From: Mycobacterium sp. 236(2023)
GTDB lineage: Bacteria > Actinomycetota > Actinomycetes > Mycobacteriales > Mycobacteriaceae
DNA length: 64,000 nucleotides
Direction: 5' to 3'
NCBI RefSeq assembly: GCF_029623955.1
Contig: NZ_JARSBP010000007.1
Span: 62,001-126,000, forward strand
Below, piece after piece: positions 27,392 to 36,640 of the stretch (the stretch's first letter is position 1; every line of letters starts with the position of its first letter). The notes under the pieces were generated by a model. It had not been told where the DNA came from and made no database searches. It saw nothing but the letters and a program-made list of their open reading frames with translations. The translations under genes were made by a program, and so were the position numbers.

Positions 27392-27429
27392 AGTCTATGG
27401 GCGCTGAGATGACCCTCTTTGCACTAATT
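27392..27429 (-). promoter_or_regulatory. Shared promoter, esxB-like operon
   Basis: Minus strand: AAATTA, GTGCA, 22 nt, TAGACT, with a leader of about 40 nt before ATG 27349. Overlaps the end of the PPE gene by 6 bases. Confidence 0.75.
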
Positions 27430-28650
27430 TCGGTTTCGACTCCCCCCATCGAACTCGGGACGCGCCGCCAGTTGCATGGTGCGTCCCGGTGCCCGCTCGG
27501 AGCTTGAGCCGGCGGCGTCGCGGCCTGCCATCGGCGGCGCGCCGTACAGGCCGTTGCCACCCATGCCGGTTGCGTTGACAGGCAACGGCTCCGGGGCGGC
27601 TGCCGCTCCGAAGCCGCCGGGCAGCCGCGGCTGATTCGGGGTGTTGAAGCTGCTGGCGGGGCGGGTGTAGGTGCTCGGGACCACGCCCGAACCTCCGCCT
27701 CCGATGCCGCCGCCGGCGCCGCTGGTGAACGCGGCACCCACCGGCGCTCCGCCGGTGGAGCTCATCAGGTCAGAGTCCACGGCGTCGCCCTCGGCGCCGG
27801 TGAGGTTGCCGGCGCTGGACAGCTGGCCCAGCAAGCCCATCGGCAGTTGCACTGCCTGCGAGAGCATTTGGGGAACCTGGCCCAGCATCTGCGGCGCCTG
27901 TCCGAAGATCTGCCCCATCTGTCCGGCCATCTGCATGGGCATCCCCATCATCGACGACAGCCCTTGCGACGCCATCGCGGCGGGGGCCTGGGCGGCCGGG
28001 GCTGCGGTGGACGCCGTCTGGCTGACCGCTTGGAACCCGGATTGCAGTGAATTGGCGGCCACCCCGGCGCCGGCCTGAACGACACCGGCCAGCGGGCCCG
28101 CGGGGTTGGCAAGATTCGGTGCGAAGGGCGGCGGGGTGGAGAGCACACCCAGTGCCGCGGTGACCACGGATTGGTAGGTCGAGGTCAGTGAGGCGTTCTG
28201 CACCCAGAAGTGTTCGGTGTACTGCACTTCCAGGCCGATGATCGGCCCGATGTTCTGGTTGAACCAGTTCGTCGCGATCAGTCCGCTCTGGGTGACGCGG
28301 TTTTCGGTGCAGACCGGGCCGGGAATCATCGAGTCCATCGCCAGGGTGTAGGCGTCGACGATCTGCATTGCGGTGATGGAGCCCTGCTGCAGCCACGCCA
28401 CCGCCATACCCATGACCCCCGACAACCCGCTGGCGTGGGCGACCATGCCGGTGCTGCCCAGGCCCTGCCAGCCGCCCGCTGCGGTCGACGCCGCCCCGCC
28501 TTCGAGGACGGCGATCTGGCTGGCGAGCACGTCGGCCAGCGTCTGCTGGGCGACGGCGGAGGCGGCCGCGGAGGCGCCGTGGTCTCCCGCCATCAACGTC
28601 CAGTAGTTGACCTCGGGCGGGTTGGCAGCTGCATCCCCGTACGTCGGCAT
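27424..28650 (-). CDS. PPE family protein
   Basis: 408 residues. N-terminal PPE domain with PPE at residues 11-13 and WQG at 61-63, then a Gly/Ala/Met-rich C-terminus with little order. It pairs with the upstream PE protein, and the dimer should be bound by EspG and exported. The single PE-PPE pair beside esx genes matches the ancestral ESX gene order. Confidence 0.93.
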   Translation of the reverse strand: MPTYGDAAANPPEVNYWTLMAGDHGASAAASAVAQQTLADVLASQIAVLEGGAASTAAGGWQGLGSTGMVAHASGLSGVMGMAVAWLQQGSITAMQIVDAYTLAMDSMIPGPVCTENRVTQSGLIATNWFNQNIGPIIGLEVQYTEHFWVQNASLTSTYQSVVTAALGVLSTPPPFAPNLANPAGPLAGVVQAGAGVAANSLQSGFQAVSQTASTAAPAAQAPAAMASQGLSSMMGMPMQMAGQMGQIFGQAPQMLGQVPQMLSQAVQLPMGLLGQLSSAGNLTGAEGDAVDSDLMSSTGGAPVGAAFTSGAGGGIGGGGSGVVPSTYTRPASSFNTPNQPRLPGGFGAAAAPEPLPVNATGMGGNGLYGAPPMAGRDAAGSSSERAPGRTMQLAARPEFDGGSRNRN

Positions 28651-28681
28651 GAGTTACCTCGTGGTGCGGATCTCGTGGCGC

Positions 28682-28987
28682 TCAGAGCGCCAGGTTGCCC
28701 ATGTTCGCCACATCCTGGGCGACATAGCTGATGCCACTGACTGCCACGGTATCGGCAAACAGGGCCCGGCCGGTGGTGATCTCGGACAGCATGGCCACCG
28801 CTGCGGCTCCCCGGGCGCACAGGCCGGCTGCTGCGGCGGCGGAAGCGCCGTCCCCGCCGGGGGGAAGCACGGCGCACACGACCGGAGCGGCCCCGGCGGT
28901 GGAGGCGAACTGGGTGCCGACGCCCGACGACTCGATCGCCGACTGCAGTGCCAGCAAAGCCGGATTGACTCCCATCAGATCTGCCAT
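28682..28987 (-). CDS. PE-type protein
   Basis: 101 residues from ATG 28987 with GGGAGGG upstream. Two helices of a PE fold; the literal Pro-Glu is lost (VNPALLALQS), but the type VII export motif is kept as YVAQD (Tyr88-Asp92). Directly precedes the PPE gene with 31 bases between. Has its own copy of the shared promoter, 38 bases ahead, after the eccC stop. Confidence 0.85.
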   Translation of the reverse strand: MADLMGVNPALLALQSAIESSGVGTQFASTAGAAPVVCAVLPPGGDGASAAAAAGLCARGAAAVAMLSEITTGRALFADTVAVSGISYVAQDVANMGNLAL

Positions 28988-29024
28988 GATTTTGCCCTCC
29001 CTGGTGGTGTTCCGTTGCGTCTTC

Positions 29025-29062
29025 AGTGTAAGCACGGTTTTGGGGTGGTCGCTGCACGTGTT
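29025..29062 (-). promoter_or_regulatory. Shared promoter, PE-PPE operon
   Basis: Minus strand: AAAACAC, GTGCA, 22 nt, TACACT, then GAA and a leader of about 30 nt. Confidence 0.7.
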
Positions 29063-29113
29063 TTATTGACGTCAGTGTCGACAGGCAACGGATTCCGTTG
29101 GAGATAAGTTGCC

Positions 29114-32100
29114 TTAGGTGGGCGGCGGTGGCGACGCCGCTGGTGCGGGCGGTCGTGGCGGCGCCGTCCAGCCGACCAGTACTCCGTCGGGCCCCGCCGG
29201 GGACGCATAGATGGCCTTGCCGGGCCGCTGCGGCTCGGCGTGGATGCCGCTGACGATGATGCCGTTGTCCCGGCGGCCGTTGAAGATGACCACCGGCGGC
29301 AGGGAGCCGATGATGCGGCCCAGCACGCCGGATCCGACGGCTTGGAAGCTCCAGTTGCGGATGTCGGCGGCGGCGATCACGTGCAGTCCCAGCTGGTCGG
29401 CCTGCTCGACGTAGCTGGCCAGCTTGGTCAGCGGATTGTCGACCGACGCCCAGGCGGTCGCATCGTCGATGACGAGGAAGATTTCCCGGCCGCTCCAGAA
29501 CTTGCGGGTCAGCAGCTCCTCCTGCGTGGCGCCCGGCGGCGGCATGCGCCGGTCGAGGACCTCGCACAACTTCTGGATGCCCTCGCGGATGGCGGTCTGC
29601 GTGTAGGCGTACTCCACGAGGTAGTCCGGCGGCACCACACCGATGTTTTTGCGCCGCGGGTCGAACACGACGATGGCGGCTTCTTCGGGGCTGTAGCGGG
29701 CCATGATGCTGTGCATCATGGTGCGGATGAAGTTGGTGCGGCCCGATTGGGCGCTGCCGACGGCAACGAGGTGCGCGTGCTCGGCGAAGTTGACGTAGGC
29801 CGGGGCCAGCGTCGCCTCCGCCAGCCCGAACGGCACCATCTCCTTCGGCAGCTGGGGATCGACTCGGGCCAGGATGTCGTCGAAAGCGACTTCTTCCGGA
29901 AGCCGCAGCACCTCGCTGACGTTCTCGACTCCGGCTACGGCGCGCACCACTTCTCCGAGCCCGCGCACTTCGACCCGGCCGGAGGGGCGGTTGGCCAGTT
30001 CGGGGACGCCGACCATGAGGTGGAAGCCCGACGGGCTCAGACCGCGACCCGGGACGTCGGGCACTTCGCGGGCCCGGCTGATCCCGTCGACGCGGGGCAC
30101 CTCCGATTCGCGGGGGTCGGTGAGGCGCAGCTCCATTTTCTGCGCGATTTCGGTGCGCAGCCCGGAGCGGATCCCGGAGATGGTGCTGGTGTGGGTGACC
30201 ACGACCCGGACGCCGTAGTTGCGGGCGCGCAGCAGGCTCAGCACCGTGTCGACGTGCTTGGACGCCTGGTCCTGGAAGTTGGCCCAGCCGTCGATGACGA
30301 GCACCACGTCGCCGCCGTCGATGCCGATGTCGGTCGGGTTGGGGCCGAATTTGGCTTGCCGCACCATCGCGATGTCGAGGCCGCGCGCCGCGAACTGTCG
30401 TTCCCGGTCCTCCACGATCTGGCGGACTGTAGCGAGCACGCGGGCGACGCCTTCGGTATCGAACACGGGAACGACGGACGCCACGTGGGGAAGGTCGGCG
30501 ACGGCGGCCAGCTGGGGTCCGCTGGCTGCGATGCAGTAGAACTGCACGCGCTCCGGCCGGTACAGCAGCGCACCGGTGGCGATCATCGTCATCACCGTGG
30601 TCGTGGCGCCGCGGGTCGGGGCGGCCACGATCATCGCGTTGTCGGACAGCAGGTCCAGGCAGAACACGTCCTGACGGTGTTCGCGGGGCCGATCTTCCAG
30701 GGCGACAGGCATTTTCAATCCGGGGTTGTCGCCGTAGTCGACGTCCCACGGTTTGCCGCGGTAGCGCAGCACCAGATCATCGGCGGGCGGCGGATCGCCC
30801 AGCGGCGGCAGCCACAGCTGCCGCGGCGGGCCTACCCCGGCGGCTTGTAGCGAGTCGATGAGGACGTCGACGACCAGCGGATTCTTGCGGGCTGCGCCGA
30901 CCGCGGGGGCGGTCGGCTGCGGCGCGACCTCCGGTGTCGGCGGCGCGACCGGGGTGGCGAGGGAGTTGTCGATGTCGACGGCTTCGTCGACGGTGAACGG
31001 GCGCGGGTCAAACCACGTGCCGGCCCGCACCGGGGCCGCGACTTCGTCCTCGGTGGTGGGGATGTATTCCGCGGACGAGTAGAAGAAACGGAACTCGCGC
31101 GGCTCGCGCTGCGCGACCCGCAGGTACGCGGTTCCCTCCGCGCCCTTTTCGGGGAGGTGCGCGGCGACCGAGCTGCCGATCGCCTCCCGGGAATCCTCTT
31201 CCCGTCCGGTACGCGCGGCGATGGTGAAGCCCAGCAGCTTGCGCACATCGCGAAGCTTCTGGGTGTCCAGCGTCTGACCGACCAACTGCAGGAACATGTG
31301 GTACGAGCGGCCCTGACGGACGATGCGCCAGAACAGTTTCTGGAATTTCGGGCCCCACTCCGGGTCGCCGAGCATTTCCTGATACTCGTCGCAGATGATG
31401 AACAGGGCCGGCACCGGCGGCAGCGTCGGGTCCGTCAGGCGCCGCTCGTTGTAGGTGGTCAAATCCGGGACGCCGTCCATCGAGGCGCAGAGCGCGCCGC
31501 GGCGGTCCAGTTCGCCGTCGAGCGCTTCGTGCATGCGTCCCACCAGGTGGCGTTCATCGGTGAGGTTGCTGACGCTGGCCACCACGTGCGGGAACCGTTC
31601 CAGCGTGCCGGCCGCGGATTTGAGCTTGAAGTCGGAGAACACGACGTTGACGACTTCGGGCGAGTGGGTCAGTGCCAGCGCGGTGACCTCGGTGATGATG
31701 CCTTCGGACTTGCCGGCGCCGGTGGTGCCGATGAACAGCGAGTGCATGTTCATGCCGTGCTGGCTGCCCTCTTTGAGGTCCAGGTCGACGGGTTGTCCGC
31801 TCTCGTCGAGCCCGATCGGGAACCGCATCCAGTCCCGATTGTTGGTCTGCACCCGTCGGGGCGCCCACAAACGGTCGACGTCGAGGCGGCGCGGGTCGCG
31901 CACCCCGACCACGTCGAGGAGGGTGCGCTGCTGCGCTTCGGTGTTGGACACCGAGGCGATGGTGCTGCCGCCGACCCGGTACCGGGCCAGGGACCGGGCG
32001 AAGCGCTCGGCTTCGTCGGTGCTGAGCTGGTCGGCGGTGGCGTAGAACGCGTCGTCGAGTTCGTCGGAGCCTTTCGGCACTCCGCCCAGGACAGTCGGGT

Positions 32101-33283
32101 CGTCGGTGGGCAGCTTCTTGCGCAGGGAGCCGTCGGTGAGCCGGTAGGTGGTGGACGGGGCGAAGCCCACCCAGTGCTTGGCGCCGTAGGTGTCGGGGGG
32201 ACGCACCGGCGTCGAGGTGGCCAGCCGGAGGAAGCAGGTTCCGGCGTATCCGGCGCTGCCGGTCAGCCCGGCCCAGTCCTCGGGGGTGCCGCAGCTGTCG
32301 TCGATGACGATGCGCAACGGGAGGACGGGGGCGACGTCGCCGCCGTGCAGGCCGCTGCTGGGCGGACTCCATTGCGGCCGTTCGGTTTCGGCCTCGTCGA
32401 GGAAAGCTTCCAAGCGCGCCGGGGAGGAGAACAGCAGGCGGCGTTCCCCGCAGCCGTCGCGCTGGGTGCTGTGCTGCATGTGCGGCAGCCACTTCGTCCA
32501 CTCCCAGGCGGTTGGGGCGGCGGACACGACGATGATCTGCACGTCGGTGGGGCTGTGGAAGGCGGCGAGCTGGCAGATCATCGCCCGCGCCAGCGACCGC
32601 ACTTCTTCGGTGTCGCCGACCAGCGACAGGCCGGGGAAGCGTTGCAGCCAAATGACTTTGGCGATGTCGTCGATGTATTCCTGCTCGATGAGGAATTTGC
32701 GCAGTGCGTGTCCGGTGGCGGGCTCGATCTGGGACGATTCGGGGATCTTAGGCTTCTCGATCGACATAGCCAGCCGCACCCGGCCGACACCGACGCGGAC
32801 GACAGCGAATTCGTCGCTGCCGGGCGGCCGGTCCCACATGCGCACTGAGCCGGCGACGCCGACGAGGCGGTCGGGTTCCCAGTGGAAGTGGTCGCGGTGT
32901 TTCCACTGCTGGCGGCGCTGAACTTCGACTTCGTCGCGGATCTCATCGAGTCGGGAGAACCAGGTGCGCCGGAACAGCGTCAGCTCGCCCCAGGACATCT
33001 TCTGGGCGGCGCCGCGGCCGCGGAACAGCATGCCGACCATGCCGACGAGCATCATTACGCCGAAGATGCCGAAGCCGGTGGCGAAGCTGCGCATGCCGGA
33101 GACGTACATCGCGACGATGAACCCGACGACGCCGACAACCAGGGTGATCGGCAAAACAATGGCCCAGATGCTGCGCGGGGGTGGGATCGGTGCGGCGATG
33201 GGCGGCTCGACGGCGATCTTCCCGCCGGCAGTGGCGGGTGGCCGGGGCGGCTCGCCAGGACGCACGAAAGGCTGAGTCGTCAC
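29114..33283 (-). CDS. eccC: EccC, FtsK/SpoIIIE-type motor ATPase of the ESX system
   Basis: 1389 residues as a single polypeptide. Two helices near 36-85, then a DUF-type stalk and three FtsK-like ATPase domains. The first has a full Walker A GTTGAGKS (about 518) and Walker B IICDEYQEM (about 626). The second (PTRGATTT, about 882) and third (GSAQSGRT, about 1173) lack the P-loop lysine, so only the first should hydrolyse ATP well, as is usual for EccC. It recognises export signals of Esx/PE proteins. GTG 33283 lies 6 nt after the -10 TAGGGT, which supports a leaderless start. Confidence 0.96.
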   Translation of the reverse strand: MTTQPFVRPGEPPRPPATAGGKIAVEPPIAAPIPPPRSIWAIVLPITLVVGVVGFIVAMYVSGMRSFATGFGIFGVMMLVGMVGMLFRGRGAAQKMSWGELTLFRRTWFSRLDEIRDEVEVQRRQQWKHRDHFHWEPDRLVGVAGSVRMWDRPPGSDEFAVVRVGVGRVRLAMSIEKPKIPESSQIEPATGHALRKFLIEQEYIDDIAKVIWLQRFPGLSLVGDTEEVRSLARAMICQLAAFHSPTDVQIIVVSAAPTAWEWTKWLPHMQHSTQRDGCGERRLLFSSPARLEAFLDEAETERPQWSPPSSGLHGGDVAPVLPLRIVIDDSCGTPEDWAGLTGSAGYAGTCFLRLATSTPVRPPDTYGAKHWVGFAPSTTYRLTDGSLRKKLPTDDPTVLGGVPKGSDELDDAFYATADQLSTDEAERFARSLARYRVGGSTIASVSNTEAQQRTLLDVVGVRDPRRLDVDRLWAPRRVQTNNRDWMRFPIGLDESGQPVDLDLKEGSQHGMNMHSLFIGTTGAGKSEGIITEVTALALTHSPEVVNVVFSDFKLKSAAGTLERFPHVVASVSNLTDERHLVGRMHEALDGELDRRGALCASMDGVPDLTTYNERRLTDPTLPPVPALFIICDEYQEMLGDPEWGPKFQKLFWRIVRQGRSYHMFLQLVGQTLDTQKLRDVRKLLGFTIAARTGREEDSREAIGSSVAAHLPEKGAEGTAYLRVAQREPREFRFFYSSAEYIPTTEDEVAAPVRAGTWFDPRPFTVDEAVDIDNSLATPVAPPTPEVAPQPTAPAVGAARKNPLVVDVLIDSLQAAGVGPPRQLWLPPLGDPPPADDLVLRYRGKPWDVDYGDNPGLKMPVALEDRPREHRQDVFCLDLLSDNAMIVAAPTRGATTTVMTMIATGALLYRPERVQFYCIAASGPQLAAVADLPHVASVVPVFDTEGVARVLATVRQIVEDRERQFAARGLDIAMVRQAKFGPNPTDIGIDGGDVVLVIDGWANFQDQASKHVDTVLSLLRARNYGVRVVVTHTSTISGIRSGLRTEIAQKMELRLTDPRESEVPRVDGISRAREVPDVPGRGLSPSGFHLMVGVPELANRPSGRVEVRGLGEVVRAVAGVENVSEVLRLPEEVAFDDILARVDPQLPKEMVPFGLAEATLAPAYVNFAEHAHLVAVGSAQSGRTNFIRTMMHSIMARYSPEEAAIVVFDPRRKNIGVVPPDYLVEYAYTQTAIREGIQKLCEVLDRRMPPPGATQEELLTRKFWSGREIFLVIDDATAWASVDNPLTKLASYVEQADQLGLHVIAAADIRNWSFQAVGSGVLGRIIGSLPPVVIFNGRRDNGIIVSGIHAEPQRPGKAIYASPAGPDGVLVGWTAPPRPPAPAASPPPPT

Positions 33284-33600
33284 TAATTCACCCTAACGCC
33301 GCGCGAGTGGGCCCCGTTGCGCTGATTTCTGAGCTTGTTGGTGCTGGTGGAACCATGGAGCCGGTATGCGGCAACAGGCCCTCGCCTCCGTCGCCTCAAC
33401 TTAAGTGCTACTGGTCAAGCTGGGTGAAATAGCTCATCTTGTACTCGGATCCTGGTGGCCCTGGGCCGCGCAGGCGGGTCCATCATCGTCATCTGCAATT
33501 GTCTTACTGCTTCGAATCCTGCCCCTCTGAGCAGCGGATACGAACATCCGCACAAGAACCGCGCAACTAGATGCGTGACCCTCATCGAAGGAGTCATCCC
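33284..33600. other. Intergenic region between eccC and the accessory block
   Basis: Holds the eccC promoter at its left end. The rest (about 33340-33590) shows no gene with codon bias I trust. An AAGGAG at about 33587-33592 serves the next gene. Confidence 0.4.
33290..33328 (-). promoter_or_regulatory. Shared promoter, eccC
   Basis: Minus strand: AAATCA, GCGCA, 22 nt, TAGGGT, 6 nt, GTG 33283. Confidence 0.75.
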
Positions 33601-33972
33601 ATGCGTAATACCGTTATCGACCCAGTGACCAGCGCGGACACGACCTATTCAGCGACCGACGTCGAAGACCACCGCGTTCCGTTGCCGCCTGAGGCGAACC
33701 ACGTCGAAGAGTTCGAGGTTGGGCAGCGCTACACCGCCCCTGACCTCGACGGCGGCGGTGAGACTGGCAGCGTGAACGTGTTTGCCTACTAGCGCGCCGA
33801 TGGGTCGCTCGTCGCAGACAGCATCGCGCTCGTCTTGCGCTCGGATAACCGTGGTATCGAGTCTGAGCAGGTGCACGACACGGCGACCCAGCTTCGCGAA
33901 CTCGCGCAAGCAGTGCTCGCCGGGGCCGAGCTGACCGAGCGGTGGCGCGCCTGGACGCCCGATGGTGGTTGA
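33601..33972 (+). pseudogene. Small hypothetical gene broken by an in-frame TAG
   Basis: ATG 33601 has AAGGAG 8 bases ahead. Codon 64 is TAG (33790-33792). The same frame then stays open for 59 more codons with good amino-acid character (from RADGSLVADSIALVLRSDN) to TGA at 33970, and a 10-bp hairpin follows 18 bases later. The unit is therefore best read as one 123-codon gene with a nonsense change. The intact part encodes an acidic protein of 63 residues with a middle VGQRYTAPDLDGG. Function unknown. A readthrough product or a sequencing error is also possible. Confidence 0.6.
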
Positions 33973-33990
33973 CGCTTCATCAAATCGAAC

Positions 33991-34024
33991 AAGCGCCCAC
34001 GGCCCACACGGGTTGTGGGCGCTT
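33991..34024. terminator. Hairpin after the broken small gene
   Basis: AAGCGCCCAC and GTGGGCGCTT are perfect 10-bp arms around a 14-base loop. Position right after the TGA at 33972 fits a terminator for the full 123-codon frame. Confidence 0.55.
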
Positions 34025-34064
34025 GCGTGCGTGCGTCGTTCCCGCGCCCCAGGCGCTCGCCTGC

Positions 34065-34745
34065 CTAGCCCTCCTCCGGTTCGTCGCGGCTCCTGTCCGC
34101 GTCTCGAACGCGTGAAATGCCCGCGAACGGTGACCCGCCTCGATCAACCCTGTACCGGATGCTGCGAGCGCGATTTGATTGGAACCAATGGGGATTGACC
34201 CGACTCCGCTTCAATTTGCCGGAGCTTCGCCGAGCCCAACGCGCGCCACGTGCGTCCTTGAACACGATCTCAACCCCGAAGTACAGCGTTACGTCGGCGA
34301 CGCCATAAAGGTCCATGTTCAAGTTCTCATCGTCCAACCGGAACATGCCGGGCGGCAGGACGCGCAGAGACGAAGGGGCGTAGTAGTTGGAGAACCTATC
34401 GCCACCGTCCACGTGACTCTTTCGCTCACCTAGTTGCGCTAGTTCAAGAAGCTCCCACCGCATGATTCGGGAGAACAATCGCACGAGCCACCCCCTCTCG
34501 AAAGGGTCATACACGAGCGGTAGATACACAAAGACGTCGTAGACGGGAAGCCCAGAATCGTTGCCCAGTCGGACTTCTACCGGGCCGCTGCCTTCGCGAC
34601 CAATCCACGCGTAAACCTGACGCGCTTGCTCGGTGCGCCACTGGCGCCACCACTGATACACGAGAAACATCAGTGTGAGGCTTGTTGCCCCACCGCCGAC
34701 CCATGTCGCTATGTCACCCCACTGGGGAGCCAACGGACAAAACAT
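34065..34745 (-). CDS. Single-helix membrane protein, unknown function
   Basis: 226 residues. One helix at about 14-32, then a cytosolic or exterior domain with beta-rich stretches VEVRLGNDSGLPVYDVFVYLP and a basic C-terminus. The arrangement (helix then a conserved-looking beta domain) recalls the protein at 56252, which also has an N-terminal helix and a 'NVGDGDAYDVKIFG' strand, but they are not close relatives by eye. The start overlaps the upstream gene by 32 bases. I do not recognise the family. Confidence 0.6.
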   Translation of the reverse strand: MFCPLAPQWGDIATWVGGGATSLTLMFLVYQWWRQWRTEQARQVYAWIGREGSGPVEVRLGNDSGLPVYDVFVYLPLVYDPFERGWLVRLFSRIMRWELLELAQLGERKSHVDGGDRFSNYYAPSSLRVLPPGMFRLDDENLNMDLYGVADVTLYFGVEIVFKDARGARWARRSSGKLKRSRVNPHWFQSNRARSIRYRVDRGGSPFAGISRVRDADRSRDEPEEG

Positions 34746-35262
34746 GTGGCGATTGTGACAGCTGGCTGAGCAACTGCACGACAGGCTTTAGCCGCCGGTG
34801 ATCATTGTCGGCACCTACGCCGCCGACAATGGTGCACAACAAGTCTGAAAACATGCTGCTGGCCCAGAGTGCCATCGTCGCGGCGCGGCTGCGCTTCTCC
34901 GCGGGTTGTGACTCGTCGGCGGCGACGGCTTCGAAAGCGGCTATGAGTTGCGCAAGTTGCCCTTCCGGTGATGGCCACTTTTTCGTAACCCGCAGGGCTG
35001 CGCCGGTCGGCTTGCCGAGATAGTCGACCTCACCGTTGGCCTTCGTTGTGGTACCAACGAAAAACGGCTCGCAGTGAAGAGCTCGGAGCGCACGCCGGAC
35101 GGTGTCTCGATCAAAGCCCGTCGCTCGCTCCAGCAACCTTGGACTGGGGGCGCGGTCAGTCTCAACATTAAATTCGACCGCAGCTTTAAGAACCGGCAGG
35201 TCCCGCAACTCCCACGATGGTGCAGATGCCACGCCCGGCAGTATGCGGGAGCCCACCGACAT
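34714..35262 (-). CDS. Putative winged-helix protein of unknown role
   Basis: 182 residues. Residues ~20-75 read like a winged helix (WELRDLPVLKAAVEF, then RATGFDRDTVRRALRALHCEP), followed by an alpha-helical C-terminal half rich in Ala and Leu. It is upstream of and overlaps the membrane protein gene, so the two probably act together. ATG 35262 is one choice; a GTG at 35232 would give a shorter product beginning near the conserved part. Confidence 0.55.
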   Translation of the reverse strand: MSVGSRILPGVASAPSWELRDLPVLKAAVEFNVETDRAPSPRLLERATGFDRDTVRRALRALHCEPFFVGTTTKANGEVDYLGKPTGAALRVTKKWPSPEGQLAQLIAAFEAVAADESQPAEKRSRAATMALWASSMFSDLLCTIVGGVGADNDHRRLKPVVQLLSQLSQSPHVLSVGSPVG

Positions 35263-35702
35263 TCATCGGAACCTGTCGGCACCGCTGTTCCTCGACGGAC
35301 TAGAGGGGGCCAACTCCGCGAGCTGTATCCGACGTCGGCACTCGCGGTATTCGTTCACGTCCGAGACAGGGCACCACCTTCTCAGGGCTGACGTCACGCC
35401 ACGGCTGACGTGACCAGCTCTCGTGAGTCACAGTGACTCACGAAGGGTTCCGGTTCGCGGCCGGAACTGATCGCGACCCAGCACTGGACCGGGTCACTAC
35501 CGTCACAGTGGGTATACCGGTCGGTTCGTCAGTCTAGATCGACGGCCTGCCACAATGAGAGCAATCCTCGAAGAACTGCTCGACGCGCACACCGACCGCC
35601 TGTAGGGCTTCGACATTCGTTCTATTCACGTTTCCTCCCTACACATTTGGTGGCCGCGCACCCCGCGCAGCTCGGCGTCGACCTCTTCCACGGGCGGGCG
35701 GG
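35263..35702. other. Intergenic region with palindromes
   Basis: 440 bases without a gene I can support. It contains the near-perfect palindrome at 35421-35443 and a smaller hairpin TTCCGG-N7-CCGGAA at about 35448-35466. Confidence 0.4.
35421..35443. repeat. 23-bp near-perfect palindrome
   Basis: TCGTGAGTCAC, A, GTGACTCACGA: 11-bp arms around one base. Typical of a dimeric regulator site, though the nearest starts are over 150 bases away. Confidence 0.5.
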
Positions 35703-36353
35703 TCAGGGGCAGTCCGGGTAGGTCTGGGACACAACAGTCATGAAGGTTGTTGCATCACCGGGGTTTCCGTAAAGGCTGAGGAGCTTTTGGTAGACGCCGT
35801 GGGGTGGTGTCCCCATTCCATACTCGATGCACGTTTGGTGTGCCCGCAGCGTCATCAGGGCGGGGTCTTGGATGTATCAGCCGCGGCTCACCATGGCGCT
35901 AAGGAACTGGCGGTCGAACTCCGCCATCTGGCTCACCGTGAAGTTTGGGTTGTCGACGTGACGTGCTTCGGGTACCGGCGCGGACACGGTGCGCGTTACG
36001 GTCGGTGCTGGGGGTGGTGGTGGCGGGGGTGAAATGTCGAACCCCGACGGTCCGACGGGTATCAGCTCAGGATCGTCGTCGTCCCACTCCGGGCTGACCA
36101 TCGCGACGTCGCCGAGAGTGGGCCGACCGAGGTGGGGCAGCGCGACGACGGCCGCGAGACCGATCGCCAGGACGGCTGCCACGACACCCGCCGCGGTAAT
36201 GCGTGCCGGCGTCCACCAGCGCGGCTCGGGTTCATCGTCGACGAGCGACCAGGCGGTGTGCGCTTCGGTCTCGTCGATCGCCTGGCCCAGCTGCGTGATG
36301 TCGGCTTGGGTCAGGGCTGTGTCGGATCGTTCGTCTGTGATTTCGTCCCCCAT
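35703..36353 (-). pseudogene. DUF732-type surface protein broken by TGA
   Basis: Same design as the intact gene at 60737: acidic cytosolic start with TEAHTAWSL, one helix (about 52-73), LGDVAMV, a Pro run after VGPSGFDI, and a C-terminal DUF732-like domain. Codon 159 is TGA (35877-35879). Reading on in frame gives YIQDPALMTLRAHQTC and a further 50 or so residues ending in CP at 35703, 216 residues in all against 226 for the paralogue. The paralogue has Trp at the stop position (KGWTL vs RG-stop-Y), so a single TGG to TGA change explains it. The truncated product would lack most of DUF732. Confidence 0.8.
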
Positions 36354-36640
36354 GCGCGGGGATCGTAATCTGTCAGATTGACGTACGCGACAAATGTGAA
36401 GGCCGCGAGTTCATGAGCGCGGGAGTTAAGGTCCGCTCCTGTTGTCGGTGTCCGTCGTTATCGTCCGGCTATGAGTGATGCGGCAGCGTGGGCTGTTACT
36501 GCAGCCAACAAGTTTCGCGAGGTTGAGCGGATAAGGAGAGCCCGGCGGCGAAGCTTCTGGCCGAGGGGTTAACAGCACTCGCGGAAACGATCATAGACCT
36601 CGACGGAAGGTAGCCGAGAAGTACTAAGCGCGAGACATTC

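Noticed and set aside
36471..36572. 33-codon plus-strand frame
   Set aside because: No Shine-Dalgarno, ends in Arg-rich sequence, no support from neighbours.
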